Positions 9,492 to 18,442 of a stretch of DNA of 64,000 bases are shown piece by piece; position 1 is the stretch's first letter, and the number at the start of each line of letters is the position of its first letter. The position numbers were made by a program, and so were the translations under genes. The notes beneath the pieces are model-generated. The model was not told the origin of the DNA. It did no database searches and saw nothing but the letters and a program-made list of their open reading frames with translations. The DNA comes from Microbulbifer sp. TB1203 (GTDB lineage Bacteria > Pseudomonadota > Gammaproteobacteria > Pseudomonadales > Cellvibrionaceae): the NCBI RefSeq assembly GCF_030997045.1, contig NZ_CP116899.1, positions 2,872,501 through 2,936,500 on the forward strand, given 5' to 3'.

Positions 9492-12095
9492 TCAGCGGAA
9501 GACCGCCTTGTCGCCTTCGACATCGGCGTGAATCGTATCGCCGGCGGCAAATTTGCCGGCCAGTATTTCCTGGGCCAGGGGATTCTCCAGCCACATCTGG
9601 ATGGCGCGCTTGAGTGGGCGTGCGCCGTATACCGGATCGAAGCCCACCTCGGCCAACTTGTTCAGCAGGGGTTCCGTCACTTCCAGTTTTAAATCGCGAT
9701 CCGCCAGGCGCTTGCGCAACTGGTCCAGTTGTATTTCGGCGATGGCGCGCACCTGGTTTTTTGCCAGGGGATGGAAGACCACCACCTCGTCGATACGGTT
9801 GATAAATTCGGGGCGGAAGTGTTCGCCCACCACCTCCATCACCGCGCCCTTCATCTGCCGGTAGTGAATCTCGCTGTCCAGTTCGTCGTCGTCCTTGCTG
9901 CTGGCGTATTTCTGGATCAGGTCCGATCCCAGGTTGGAGGTCATCACCACCACGGAATTGCGGAAATCCACCGTGCGCCCCTGCCCGTCGGTAAGGCGGC
10001 CGTCTTCAAGTACCTGCAGCAGGATGTTGAACACTTCCGGGTGGGCCTTTTCCACTTCGTCCAGCAGGATCACCGAGTAGGGTTTCCGCCGCACCGCCTC
10101 GGTGAGATAGCCGCCCTCCTCGTAACCCACATAGCCGGGGGGCGCGCCGATCAGGCGGGCCACCGAGTGCTTCTCCATAAACTCGGACATATCCACGCGC
10201 ACCATGGCGTCCACCGTGTCGAACAGGAATTCCGCCAGCGCCTTGCACAGCTCCGTCTTGCCCACGCCGGTGGGACCGAGAAACAGGAAGGAACCGTTGG
10301 GACGGTTGGGATCGGAGAGGCCGGCGCGGGAGCGGCGCACCGCATTGGACACCGCCTGTACCGCCTCGTCCTGGCCGATCACCCGCTTGTGCAGAGCGTC
10401 CTCCATACGCAACAGTTTTTCCCGCTCGCCTTCGAGCATTTTCGATACTGGAATACCGGTCCAGCGAGACACCACTTCCGCCACTTCTTCGTCGGTGACG
10501 CGGTTGCGCAGCAGGCGCGGCTCCTCGCTGCTCTCAACACTGGCGGCGGCCTCGAGCTGCTGCTCCAGTTGCGGGATCACACCGTACTGCAATTCGGACA
10601 TGCGCGTGAGATCGCCGGCGCGACGGGCGGCCTCCATATCCAGCTTGGCCTGCTCCAGTTTGTTCTTGATGTCGTGGCTGCCGGCCAGTTGGGCTTTTTC
10701 CGCCTTCCATACCTCTTCCAGGTCGGAATATTCCTTCTCCACCTGGTGGATATCCTTCTCGAGTTTTTCCAGGCGCTTCTGCGCGGCCTCGTCGTCCTTG
10801 TCTTTTTTCACCGCCTCGCGCTCGATCTTGAGCTGGATCAGGCGGCGCTCCAGTTTGTCCATGGACTCCGGTTTGGAATCGATCTCCATGCGGATGCGGC
10901 TGGCGGCCTCGTCGATCAGGTCGATGGCCTTGTCCGGCAACTGGCGATCGGTGATATAGCGCTGGGATAGCTTGGTCGCGGCAATAATGGCCGAGTCGGT
11001 GATATCCACCCCATGGTGCACCTCGTAGCGCTCTTTCAGTCCACGCAGGATGGCGATGGTGTCTTCTTCGGTGGGCTCGTCGATCAGCACTTTCTGGAAG
11101 CGCCGCTCCAGGGCCGCGTCCTTCTCGATATATTTACGGTATTCGTCCAGGGTGGTGGCGCCCACACAGTGCAGCTCGCCGCGGGCCAGTGCGGGTTTGA
11201 GCATATTGCCCGCATCCATGGATCCCTCCGCTTTGCCGGCGCCGACCACATTGTGCAATTCGTCGATAAATAAAATGATGCGGCCTTCCTGTTTGGCCAG
11301 TTCGTTGAGCACTGCCTTCAGGCGTTCCTCGAATTCGCCGCGGAATTTCGCCCCAGCGACCAGCGCGGCCAGATCCAGCGATAGAAGTCTTTTGTCTTTC
11401 AGCCCCTCCGGCACTTCACCGTTGACAATGCGTTGCGCCAGGCCCTCGGCGATGGCGGTCTTGCCCACACCCGGTTCGCCGATCAGTACCGGGTTGTTTT
11501 TGGTGCGCCGCTGCAACACCTGGATGGTGCGGCGAATTTCGTCGTCCCGGCCGATTACCGGGTCCAGTTTTCCCGCCACCGCGCGCTCGGTCAGATCCAG
11601 GGTGTACTTGTCCAGCGCCTGGCGCGCGTCTTCGGCGCCGGGGTCGTCGACCTTTTCCCCGCCGCGGATTTTATCCACCGCGGCCTGCAGTTGTTTTACG
11701 TCGCCGTTGGCGTTGAGGATTTTGGAAATCTCCCCGGCGGCGGGATCGAAGGCCGCCAGCAGTACCGTCTCGCTGGCGATAAAGGTGTCGCCGTTTTGCT
11801 GGGCTTTTTTATCCGCCAAATTGAAAAGCCGCGCCAGTTCCTGAGACATGCCCACATCGCCGGTCGGCGAGCCAACGGTGGGGAGGCTGTCGAGCCGCTT
11901 CGCCAGGTCGTTACGCAGGCTGTTGAGATTGAACCCCGCCTGGGAGAGAAATGCGGGCACACTGCCGCCGGACTGATCGAGCAGTGCCTGCAACAGGTGT
12001 TCCGGATAGATCTGGTTGTGATCGCGGCCCACGGCAAGGGATTGCGCATCGGCAATCGCGGCCTGCAGCGGGTTGGTCATTCGATCGATACGCAC
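9492..12095 (-). CDS. clpB: ATP-dependent disaggregase ClpB (Hsp104 family)
   Basis: Hexameric AAA+ chaperone that pulls polypeptides out of aggregates together with DnaK. 867 residues, close to the usual 857. Order: N-terminal Clp repeat domain (residues 1-150), AAA1 with Walker A GEPGVGKTAIAEGLA and Walker B RIILFIDELHN, the long coiled-coil middle domain (about 400-530) that distinguishes ClpB from ClpA and ClpC, and AAA2 with GPTGVGKTELCKALAEFL. It starts with GTG at 12095 (VRIDRMTNPLQ aligns with E. coli MRLDRLTNKFQ), preceded by AGGGAGGTTT. It lies downstream of pgeF as in Pseudomonas and E. coli, but a 100-base gap and a heat-shock-like promoter suggest independent control. Confidence 0.97.
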   Translation of the reverse strand: MRIDRMTNPLQAAIADAQSLAVGRDHNQIYPEHLLQALLDQSGGSVPAFLSQAGFNLNSLRNDLAKRLDSLPTVGSPTGDVGMSQELARLFNLADKKAQQNGDTFIASETVLLAAFDPAAGEISKILNANGDVKQLQAAVDKIRGGEKVDDPGAEDARQALDKYTLDLTERAVAGKLDPVIGRDDEIRRTIQVLQRRTKNNPVLIGEPGVGKTAIAEGLAQRIVNGEVPEGLKDKRLLSLDLAALVAGAKFRGEFEERLKAVLNELAKQEGRIILFIDELHNVVGAGKAEGSMDAGNMLKPALARGELHCVGATTLDEYRKYIEKDAALERRFQKVLIDEPTEEDTIAILRGLKERYEVHHGVDITDSAIIAATKLSQRYITDRQLPDKAIDLIDEAASRIRMEIDSKPESMDKLERRLIQLKIEREAVKKDKDDEAAQKRLEKLEKDIHQVEKEYSDLEEVWKAEKAQLAGSHDIKNKLEQAKLDMEAARRAGDLTRMSELQYGVIPQLEQQLEAAASVESSEEPRLLRNRVTDEEVAEVVSRWTGIPVSKMLEGEREKLLRMEDALHKRVIGQDEAVQAVSNAVRRSRAGLSDPNRPNGSFLFLGPTGVGKTELCKALAEFLFDTVDAMVRVDMSEFMEKHSVARLIGAPPGYVGYEEGGYLTEAVRRKPYSVILLDEVEKAHPEVFNILLQVLEDGRLTDGQGRTVDFRNSVVVMTSNLGSDLIQKYASSKDDDELDSEIHYRQMKGAVMEVVGEHFRPEFINRIDEVVVFHPLAKNQVRAIAEIQLDQLRKRLADRDLKLEVTEPLLNKLAEVGFDPVYGARPLKRAIQMWLENPLAQEILAGKFAAGDTIHADVEGDKAVFR

Positions 12096-12150
12096 AGTTG
12101 CAAACCTCCCTCGATTTATTCGGCGACATTGCCAATCAGTCTAGTCAGCA

Positions 12151-12177
12151 ATGTGCGGCCTGAAAGGAGGTTTTCAA
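12151..12177 (-). promoter_or_regulatory. Possible sigma-32 (heat shock) promoter for clpB
   Basis: On the minus strand TTGAAA (12172-12177) is followed after 13 bases by CCGCACAT (12151-12158). This resembles the RpoH consensus (CTTGAAA, 13-15 bases, CCCCATnT) with about two mismatches in the -10 box. It lies 55 bases upstream of the clpB GTG, and ClpB is a classical RpoH target. The match was made by eye. Confidence 0.45.
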
Positions 12178-12194
12178 TGATCAAGCAACAATGA

Positions 12195-12968
12195 TCAATG
12201 GTCATTGATCCAGATCAGTGACGCCATCCGCCCGGTGATCTTGTCGCGGCGGTACGAATAAAAGCGTTCGGGGTCATTAACCGTACAGAATTCGCCGCCG
12301 TAGATTTCGCTGACCCCCAACCGTTCCAGCTCGGCGCGGGCGAGAGCATAGATGTCGGCGCGGAAATGCAACGGCTTTTGCGGATGCGGGCGGAAACATC
12401 CGGCCACGGCTTCGGCGTGCCTGCTGTCCAGCGCACTTTCAAAAAACGCCTCCAGCACATCGACACCGGTTTCGAAGGCGTCGGGACCAATCGCCGGGCC
12501 CAGCCAGGCCAGCAGTTCTTCCGGCGCGCAGTCCAATGCCTCCAGGGCGCTGCGCACGACGCCGCCGGCCAGCCCGCGCCAACCGGCGTGCACCGCGGCT
12601 ACGCGGGTGCCGGATTTGTCGCACAGCAGCAGCGGCAGGCAGTCCGCGGTGAGCACGGCGCAGACGGCACCCGGGGCGCGGGCAAAACTGGCGTCGGCGG
12701 TGCGCACCAGGCCGTCGGCCCGCGCCTCGACGGCCCTGTCGCCGTGAATCTGTTCCAGCCACTGGGGGGCCGCAGGCAATCCGAGCTCGCGGCGCAGTTG
12801 GGCGCGATTGGCGGCCACCGCCTCGGCGTCGTCGCCCACGTGTGCCCCCAGGTTGAAGGATGCGTAGGCGCCGACACTCTGCCCGCCGGAGCGCAAGGTG
12901 GTCGCGGCCCGCACATTCTTCGGCGCAGGCCAATCGGGGAACAGGTAGTGACCTGCGTTATCTGTCAT
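12195..12968 (-). CDS. pgeF: PgeF/YfiH family purine nucleoside phosphorylase (laccase-domain protein, formerly polyphenol oxidase)
   Basis: Members of this family (Cu-oxidase_4) cleave adenosine and inosine. E. coli YfiH has also been linked to editing of peptidoglycan precursors. 257 residues. The metal-binding and catalytic residues of the family are present: LEQIHGDRAV (His), LTADCLPLLLCD (Cys) and AAVHAGWRGLAGGVV (His), followed by WLGPAIGPDAFETG. It overlaps the rluD stop by 4 bases (ATGA type), so it is translated with rluD, the order seen in many gammaproteobacteria. Confidence 0.93.
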   Translation of the reverse strand: MTDNAGHYLFPDWPAPKNVRAATTLRSGGQSVGAYASFNLGAHVGDDAEAVAANRAQLRRELGLPAAPQWLEQIHGDRAVEARADGLVRTADASFARAPGAVCAVLTADCLPLLLCDKSGTRVAAVHAGWRGLAGGVVRSALEALDCAPEELLAWLGPAIGPDAFETGVDVLEAFFESALDSRHAEAVAGCFRPHPQKPLHFRADIYALARAELERLGVSEIYGGEFCTVNDPERFYSYRRDKITGRMASLIWINDH

Positions 12969-13939
12969 CTGACTTCTGGCCCCCCGTCCTCTGAATCGGC
13001 GCGCAGCAGTTCAAGCAGCCGCAGCATATCCGCCGGCATGGGGGCCCGCCAGTGCAGTTCCCCACCGGTTTTGGGGTGCTGCAGCGCCAGCTCCGCCGCG
13101 TGCAGCGCCTGGCGCGGGAACTGCTGCAGCGCCTCCACCAGCTCGGGCGAAGCTTCCGGCGGCAGCTTGACGCGGCCACCGTACAGCGGGTCGCCCACCA
13201 GCGGGTGGCGGATATGCGCCATATGCACTCGGATCTGATGGGTGCGGCCGGTCTCCAGCCTGCAGCGCAGCAGCGTGTGGGCGCGGAAGCGCTCCTGCAC
13301 CCGGTAGTGAGTAATCGCTTCCTTGCCGCCAAGCTCCAGAACCGCCATCTTCAGCCGGTTCTGGCGGTGTCGCCCGATGGGCGCGTCCACGGTGCCGCCG
13401 CCGGTGACCACACCCTGGGCGATGGCGTCGTACTGGCGGCTGACAGTGCGCGCCTTGAGCTGGGCCACCAATGCGGTCTGCGCCGGCAGGGTCTTGGCCA
13501 CCACCATCAGGCCGCTGGTATCCTTGTCCAGCCGGTGCACTATGCCGGCCCGCGGCACTGTCTCCAGTTGGGGGCAGTGGTGCAGCAGGCCGTTCAGCAG
13601 GGTGCCGTCCGGATTGCCTGCAGCGGGGTGAACCACGAGTCCCGGCGGCTTGTCGATAACCAGCAGGCTGTCGTCCTCGTAGGCAATATTCAGGTCGATG
13701 TGCTGGGCCAGCCACTCGCCGCGGGCCTCCAGTTCGGCGTTCAGCCGCAGTTGCTCGCCACCAAACAGCTTGTCTCTGGGCCTGGCCGTGCGGCCGTCCA
13801 CGGTCAGCTGCCCCCCCTTGATCCAGGATTGCAGGCGGGCGCGGGAATAGTCGGGAATTAATTCGGCCGCGGCCTGGTCCAACCTATGTCCGGCCAAGTG
13901 CGCGGGTACTTCGATATCCAGTGCGAGTCGGTCGGTCAT
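12965..13939 (-). CDS. rluD: 23S rRNA pseudouridine(1911/1915/1917) synthase
   Basis: Converts three uridines in helix 69 of 23S rRNA to pseudouridine, important for ribosome assembly. An S4 domain (HRLDQAAAELIPDYSRARLQ, about residues 17-75) precedes the RsuA/RluA catalytic domain. The catalytic aspartate lies in IVHRLDKDTSGLMVVAKT. The C-terminal part has LETGRTHQIRVHMAHIRHPLVGD. I place the start at the ATG at 13939 (324 residues, the normal RluD length). The open frame extends to 14173, but the extra residues are not RluD-like and overlap the bamD promoter and gene start on the other strand. Confidence 0.95.
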   Translation of the reverse strand: MTDRLALDIEVPAHLAGHRLDQAAAELIPDYSRARLQSWIKGGQLTVDGRTARPRDKLFGGEQLRLNAELEARGEWLAQHIDLNIAYEDDSLLVIDKPPGLVVHPAAGNPDGTLLNGLLHHCPQLETVPRAGIVHRLDKDTSGLMVVAKTLPAQTALVAQLKARTVSRQYDAIAQGVVTGGGTVDAPIGRHRQNRLKMAVLELGGKEAITHYRVQERFRAHTLLRCRLETGRTHQIRVHMAHIRHPLVGDPLYGGRVKLPPEASPELVEALQQFPRQALHAAELALQHPKTGGELHWRAPMPADMLRLLELLRADSEDGGPEVR

Positions 13940-13996
13940 GATACTTTGGGCAGCTCCGCGACTGTGGTTAAATGGCGGGCCGCCGATTTGGTTGCC

Positions 13997-14002
13997 TATA
14001 AT
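13997..14002 (+). promoter_or_regulatory. Candidate -10 box for bamD
   Basis: A perfect TATAAT lies 65 bases before the bamD ATG, in the divergent gap between rluD and bamD. The -35 region is weak, so the exact promoter is uncertain. Confidence 0.5.
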
Positions 14003-14066
14003 GGCGGCCAGTGTAATCAGGTAGCGGGCAATAAGGTAGAGCGTAATAATGATAGAGCGAGGGGCT

Positions 14067-15005
14067 ATGCAGGCCTGGAAAACACTGTGGTTTGTTGTAC
14101 TGTCCGCGATTCTGGTCGCCTGCGCCAGCACCGATGAGGAAGACGAGAAGGGTCTGCCCACCGGCAGCCGCACCGAACAGGCCTTTTACGAGGCGGCACA
14201 ACGCCAGCTGAGATCCAGCCAGTGGGACCTGGCGATCAAGAACCTGCGCGCGCTGGAGGACAACTTCCCCTTCGGCAGCTACGCCGAACAGGCGCAGCTG
14301 GAGCTGATCTACGCCTACTACCGCAACAACCAGAACGACGCTGCCATCGCCTCGGCGGACCGCTTTATCCGCCTGCATCCCCAGCACCGCAATGTGGACT
14401 ACGCCTATTATATGAAGGGCCTAGCCTCCTTTACCGAGGGCACCGGGCTGTTCGAGCGTTTCCTGCCCACGGATATGACCAGCCGCGACCCCGGCTCGGC
14501 GCGTGAGTCCTTTGCCTATTTCGCCCAGTTGATGGCCCGCTACCCCGACAGCCGCTACGCGCCGGATGCGCAGAAGCGCATGACGCACCTGCGCAACCTG
14601 CTGGCCCGCTACGAGATCCACGTGGCCAACTACTACTTCAAGCGCGGCGCCTACCTGGCGGCCGCCAACCGCGGCCGATACGTGGTGGAGAACTTCCAGC
14701 AGACCCCGGCGATACCGGATGCGCTCGCGGTGATGGTGCAGGGCTATCACATGCTGGAAATGCCGGAACTGGAGGCCAACGCCCTCGCCGTGCTGCGCAC
14801 CAACTACCCCAATTACCCCGCTTTCCGCAGTGACGGCAGCTTCAATTACAACTACTACAAGGGAGCCAGCGGCCGCAGCCTGGCGCACCGCCTGACCCTG
14901 GGGCTGTTCGAGAAGTCCGATCCGCGCGGCTTCGACACCCGCGAGCGCTACAACCCCGAGTACCGCCGCGAGGAAGAGGCACCACTGCCGCCGGAGCTGA
15001 TGTAA
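14067..15005 (+). CDS. bamD: Outer membrane protein assembly factor BamD (lipoprotein)
   Basis: Essential lipoprotein of the BAM complex that folds outer-membrane beta-barrels. The ATG at 14067, after GAGCGAGGGGCT, gives a 312-residue protein. It begins with a lipoprotein signal (MQAWKTLWFVVLSAILVACAS, read as MQAWKTLWFVVLSAI plus LVAC, lipid on Cys19). Tetratricopeptide-like repeats follow: EQAFYEAAQRQLRSSQWDLA, then NFPFGSYAEQAQLELIYAYY, and the conserved DMTSRDPGSARESFAYF. An ATG at 14049 would put six extra residues before the signal and is less likely. It stands at the head of the block leading to pilS, as in Pseudomonas, although nadE is interposed here on the other strand. Confidence 0.96.
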   Translation: MQAWKTLWFVVLSAILVACASTDEEDEKGLPTGSRTEQAFYEAAQRQLRSSQWDLAIKNLRALEDNFPFGSYAEQAQLELIYAYYRNNQNDAAIASADRFIRLHPQHRNVDYAYYMKGLASFTEGTGLFERFLPTDMTSRDPGSARESFAYFAQLMARYPDSRYAPDAQKRMTHLRNLLARYEIHVANYYFKRGAYLAAANRGRYVVENFQQTPAIPDALAVMVQGYHMLEMPELEANALAVLRTNYPNYPAFRSDGSFNYNYYKGASGRSLAHRLTLGLFEKSDPRGFDTRERYNPEYRREEEAPLPPELM

Positions 15006-15011
15006 GTGATC

Positions 15012-15056
15012 AGTGGTTGGTGGTCAGTGGAGAGAACTCACTGACCACCAACCACT
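15012..15056. terminator. Perfect 18-bp inverted repeat between convergent bamD and nadE
   Basis: Arms at 15012-15029 and 15039-15056 are exact reverse complements (AGTGGTTGGTGGTCAGTG) around a 9-base loop. There is no long T run, but the position between two convergent stop codons suggests a bidirectional transcription end. The arm base content (mostly G and T) is unlike the REP families elsewhere in the window. Confidence 0.7.
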
Positions 15057-15057
15057 C

Positions 15058-16683
15058 CTATTCCCCCGCCTTCCAGCCGTTGGTGATCGGGTAGCGCCGG
15101 TCGCGCCCGAAGCCTCGCTCGGAGATGCGCACCCCCACCGCCGCCTGACGGCGTTTGTATTCGTTGCGGTCCACCAACCGCACCACCCGCTCCACTGTCT
15201 GGCGCTCGAAGCCTCGGGCGATGATGTCCTCGGCGCTGCAATCGCGCTCGATGTACAGGTTGAGGATCTGATCGAGTTGGTCGTAGGGTGGCAGGCTGTC
15301 CGAGTCCACCTGATCCGGCGCCAGCTCCGCGCTCGGCGGACGGGTGATCACTGTCTCCGGGATCACTTCGGAAATGGTGTTGCGGTAGCGGGCCAGTTCG
15401 AAGACCAGTGTCTTGGGCACATCCTTGAGCGCGTTGTAGCCGCCTACCATATCGCCGTAGAGAGTGGCGTAGCCCACCGCGAGCTCGCTCTTGTTGCCGG
15501 TGGTGAGTACCATGGCGCCCTTCTTGTTGGAGATCGCCATAAGGAGCATACCGCGGGCGCGGGCCTGGAGGTTCTCCTCGGTGGTGTCCCGCGGGCTGCC
15601 GGCAAACTCCTCCGCCAGCGCCTGCATATAGGCGTCGAAAATGGCTTCGATACTGATCACCCGGTAGCGGATACCGAGCCTCTGCGCCTGGTCGGCGGCG
15701 TCGTTCTTACTCAGGTCCGAGGTGTAGCGGAACGGCATCATCACCGCCTCCACCCGCTCCGCGCCCAGGGCGTCCACGGCGATGGCCAGGGTCAGCGCCG
15801 AGTCGATGCCACCGGACAACCCCAGCACCACGCCGTTGAAACCGTTCTTGTTCACATAGTCGCGCACCCCCAGCACCAGGGCCTGGTAGACCGAGGCCAG
15901 GTCCTCCAGCGCCGGCGCTATCTCTCCCCGCAGGGTGGCCTCGCCGCCATTCCATTCGACGGTGACCGGCAGCAGGTTCTCGACGAACTCCGGCGCGCGC
16001 GCGCGGAGCTCGCCGCGGGCGTCCACGGCGAAGGAGGCGCCGTCAAATACCAGTTCGTCCTGGCCACCGTACCAGTGCGAGTACACCACCGGCATCCTTC
16101 CGGACCGCGCCCGCTCCCCCATCAGTTGCAGGCGCTCCCGGATCTTGCCCCGGTGAAAGGGCGAGGCGTTGATATTGAGCATCAGTTTGGCGCCGGCGGC
16201 GGCGGCCTGCTCCATCGGCTCCGGGCGCCAGAGGTCCTCGCAGATGGTGATCGCGGTAGGGATTCCCTTGATATCCACCACACAGGGCCCGTCGCCGGGC
16301 ACGAAGTAGCGCATCTCGTCGAACACCTGGTAGTTGGGCAGCTTCTGCTTGGCGTATTCGGCCACCAGCTCGCCGTTCTCGATCAGGCCCGCCATATTGA
16401 ATACGGCGCCGTCGATCGCGCGCGGATAGCCCACCAGAACCGCGCAGGGCAACTCCGCCGCCAGCAGCTGGGCCAGGGCGCTGTCGATACGCCGGTACAT
16501 ACTGGGCCTCAGCAACAGGTCTTCCGGCGGGTAGCCGCACAGGGTCAGTTCGGGGAACAGCACCAGGTCGGCGCCGTACTCCCGGTGCGCGCGCCGCGCC
16601 ACTTCCACCACCTGCGCGGTGTTGCCGGGGATATCCCCCACCAGAGAATTGATTTGTGCCAGCACTAGCTGCAAAGTAGACAT
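15058..16683 (-). CDS. nadE: Glutamine-dependent NAD+ synthase
   Basis: Last step of NAD synthesis: amidation of nicotinic acid adenine dinucleotide, with ammonia from glutamine. The ATG at 16683 gives 541 residues. An N-terminal nitrilase-type glutaminase domain has the Glu-Lys-Cys triad in LVLFPELTLCGYPPEDL, YAKQKLPNYQVF and TAITICEDLWRP. The C-terminal synthase domain has the PP-loop LGLSGGIDSALTLAIAVDAL and NKSELAVGYATLYGDMVGGY. The frame stays open to 17019, but that extension lies opposite pilS and is not NadE-like. This gene is an insertion compared with the bamD-pilS order of Pseudomonas. Confidence 0.96.
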   Translation of the reverse strand: MSTLQLVLAQINSLVGDIPGNTAQVVEVARRAHREYGADLVLFPELTLCGYPPEDLLLRPSMYRRIDSALAQLLAAELPCAVLVGYPRAIDGAVFNMAGLIENGELVAEYAKQKLPNYQVFDEMRYFVPGDGPCVVDIKGIPTAITICEDLWRPEPMEQAAAAGAKLMLNINASPFHRGKIRERLQLMGERARSGRMPVVYSHWYGGQDELVFDGASFAVDARGELRARAPEFVENLLPVTVEWNGGEATLRGEIAPALEDLASVYQALVLGVRDYVNKNGFNGVVLGLSGGIDSALTLAIAVDALGAERVEAVMMPFRYTSDLSKNDAADQAQRLGIRYRVISIEAIFDAYMQALAEEFAGSPRDTTEENLQARARGMLLMAISNKKGAMVLTTGNKSELAVGYATLYGDMVGGYNALKDVPKTLVFELARYRNTISEVIPETVITRPPSAELAPDQVDSDSLPPYDQLDQILNLYIERDCSAEDIIARGFERQTVERVVRLVDRNEYKRRQAAVGVRISERGFGRDRRYPITNGWKAGE

Positions 16684-16800
16684 CTTCGGACCTCGGACCA
16701 GTGAGGCGGTTATTGTAATGGCTGCGTCGGGGTACGACAGTACTGACGGGTAAAACAACGAGAAACAATGCATTGAGAACTGCGCCTTGAGAACAACACC

Positions 16801-18396
16801 TTGAACAGTGCGGCGCCGGCCACCAGCGGACTCAGTTTCCAGCACCACGAACTGTTGCGGGTCTACGCCTTTTACCGCGTGGCCATCGCCCTGATACTGC
16901 TGGGCATCTTCGCCTCGGACATCGGCAAGGGCGCCGTGGGCGCCGATGCACCGGCACTCTACCTCAACACCGCCATCGCCTACGCCGCGCTCAACTTCGG
17001 CTGGCTGCTGCACCTGCACCGCCTCGCCTACCGCGTCGAGGCCGGACAGGTCGGCCTGATCCTGGGTTGCGATATCCTCGTCTTCCTGCTGTTGATACAG
17101 GCCAGCGGCGGCCTCAATTCCGGCCTAGGCTACCTGCTGCTGATCACCTGCTCGGTTGGCTCCATGCTCCTGGACCGGCGCATGGGCGCCTTCTTCGCCG
17201 CGGTGGCCAGTATCGCGGTGATCGGGCAACAGCTGTACGGATTGCTGGCGGGGCACTCGGCGACCCAGGATATCGTCTCCGCCGGCAGCCTCGGCATACT
17301 GCTGTTCGCCACCGTCAGCGCCCTGCAGTACCTGTCCGGGCGAATCCGCTCCGCTACCTTGCGCGCCGACCAACAGAGCCGCCAGGCAGCGCACCTCCAG
17401 CGCCTGGCGCAGCAGATCATCGAGCGCATGCGCACCGGGGTGCTGGTGATGGACATCGCCGACAGGGCTGAGCTGATCAATCGCGCCGCGCGCCAGTTGC
17501 TCGGCGAACAGCTGCAGCCCGGTGGCAGTCGCCAGGCGGAGCTCCAGCAGGCCATACGCGAATGGCGCCGCAACCCGGCTGTCAGCAGCGTACTGCTCAC
17601 AATGGCAAATGGCAGTGAACTGCGGCTCAGCTTCGCCAACCTGCGCCGCGACCACGGCGACAGTACCCTGGTATTTATCGAGGATAACCGCAAACTCACC
17701 CAGGCGGCTCAACAATTGAAGCTGGCTTCCCTCGGGCACCTCACCGGCTCTATCGCCCACGAAGTGCGCAACCCCCTCGGCGCCATCAGCCACGCCGCAC
17801 AACTGCTCTCGGAATCGACGACGCTCAGCGACGAAGACAAGCACCTGACGCAAATTATCTGCCGCCACAGCCAGCGGGTGAACCAGATTGTGGAAAATGT
17901 CATGCAGCTGTCCCGCCGCCGCGCCGCCGCGCCACAGCTACAGGACCTGGGAGAGTGGCTGGAACAGTTTATCACCGACTTCCGCGCCGGCGCGCCGAGC
18001 GACGCCAGCATCAAGCTGCAATGCCCGGCACAGCCGGTAACCGCGCGCTTTGACCCACAACAACTCGCCCAAGTGGTCACTAACCTGTGCAACAACGCCC
18101 TTCACCACTCCCATGCGGGTGTGGGCCGGCGCGAAGTGGAACTCACCGCCTACTACCAAAAAAGTACGGACTGCGCCGTACTGGACGTGATCGACAGCGG
18201 CAATGGTGTACTGCCGGAACATCGGGACAAAATTTTTGAACCTTTTTTCACCACCGGGCAAAGCGGCAGCGGCCTGGGCCTGTACATCGCCCGCGAACTC
18301 TGCGAAGCGAACCAGGCAAACCTGTTTTACTGCCGCAACGCAGACAACAAAAGCTGCTTCAGGGTAGAATTCGCTCATTCGAACAGAGTTTTCTGA
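16801..18396 (+). CDS. pilS: Sensor histidine kinase PilS (type IV pilus regulation)
   Basis: Membrane sensor of the PilS-PilR pair. In Pseudomonas PilS monitors pilin level in the inner membrane and controls PilR phosphorylation. 531 residues: about six N-terminal transmembrane segments (residues 20-185), a PAS-like linker (RMRTGVLVMDIADRAELIN), the dimerisation helix with His320 (GSIAHEVRNPLGAISHAAQLL minus its last residue: SIAHEVRNPLGAISHAAQL), and an ATPase domain with the N box VVTNLCNNALHHSH and G boxes VIDSGNGV and GSGLGLYIARELCEAN. No ATG or GTG lies in frame near the start; the TTG at 16801 fits best. pilR begins 46 bases downstream. Confidence 0.93.
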   Translation: MNSAAPATSGLSFQHHELLRVYAFYRVAIALILLGIFASDIGKGAVGADAPALYLNTAIAYAALNFGWLLHLHRLAYRVEAGQVGLILGCDILVFLLLIQASGGLNSGLGYLLLITCSVGSMLLDRRMGAFFAAVASIAVIGQQLYGLLAGHSATQDIVSAGSLGILLFATVSALQYLSGRIRSATLRADQQSRQAAHLQRLAQQIIERMRTGVLVMDIADRAELINRAARQLLGEQLQPGGSRQAELQQAIREWRRNPAVSSVLLTMANGSELRLSFANLRRDHGDSTLVFIEDNRKLTQAAQQLKLASLGHLTGSIAHEVRNPLGAISHAAQLLSESTTLSDEDKHLTQIICRHSQRVNQIVENVMQLSRRRAAAPQLQDLGEWLEQFITDFRAGAPSDASIKLQCPAQPVTARFDPQQLAQVVTNLCNNALHHSHAGVGRREVELTAYYQKSTDCAVLDVIDSGNGVLPEHRDKIFEPFFTTGQSGSGLGLYIARELCEANQANLFYCRNADNKSCFRVEFAHSNRVF

Positions 18397-18442
18397 CCCG
18401 AACTTCGAAAGCAACAAGAAGCAACAATAAGAACCTGTATCC

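Noticed and set aside
15013..16668. Plus-strand open frame of 551 codons opposite nadE
   Set aside because: Antisense of nadE with shadow-type composition; no family resemblance.
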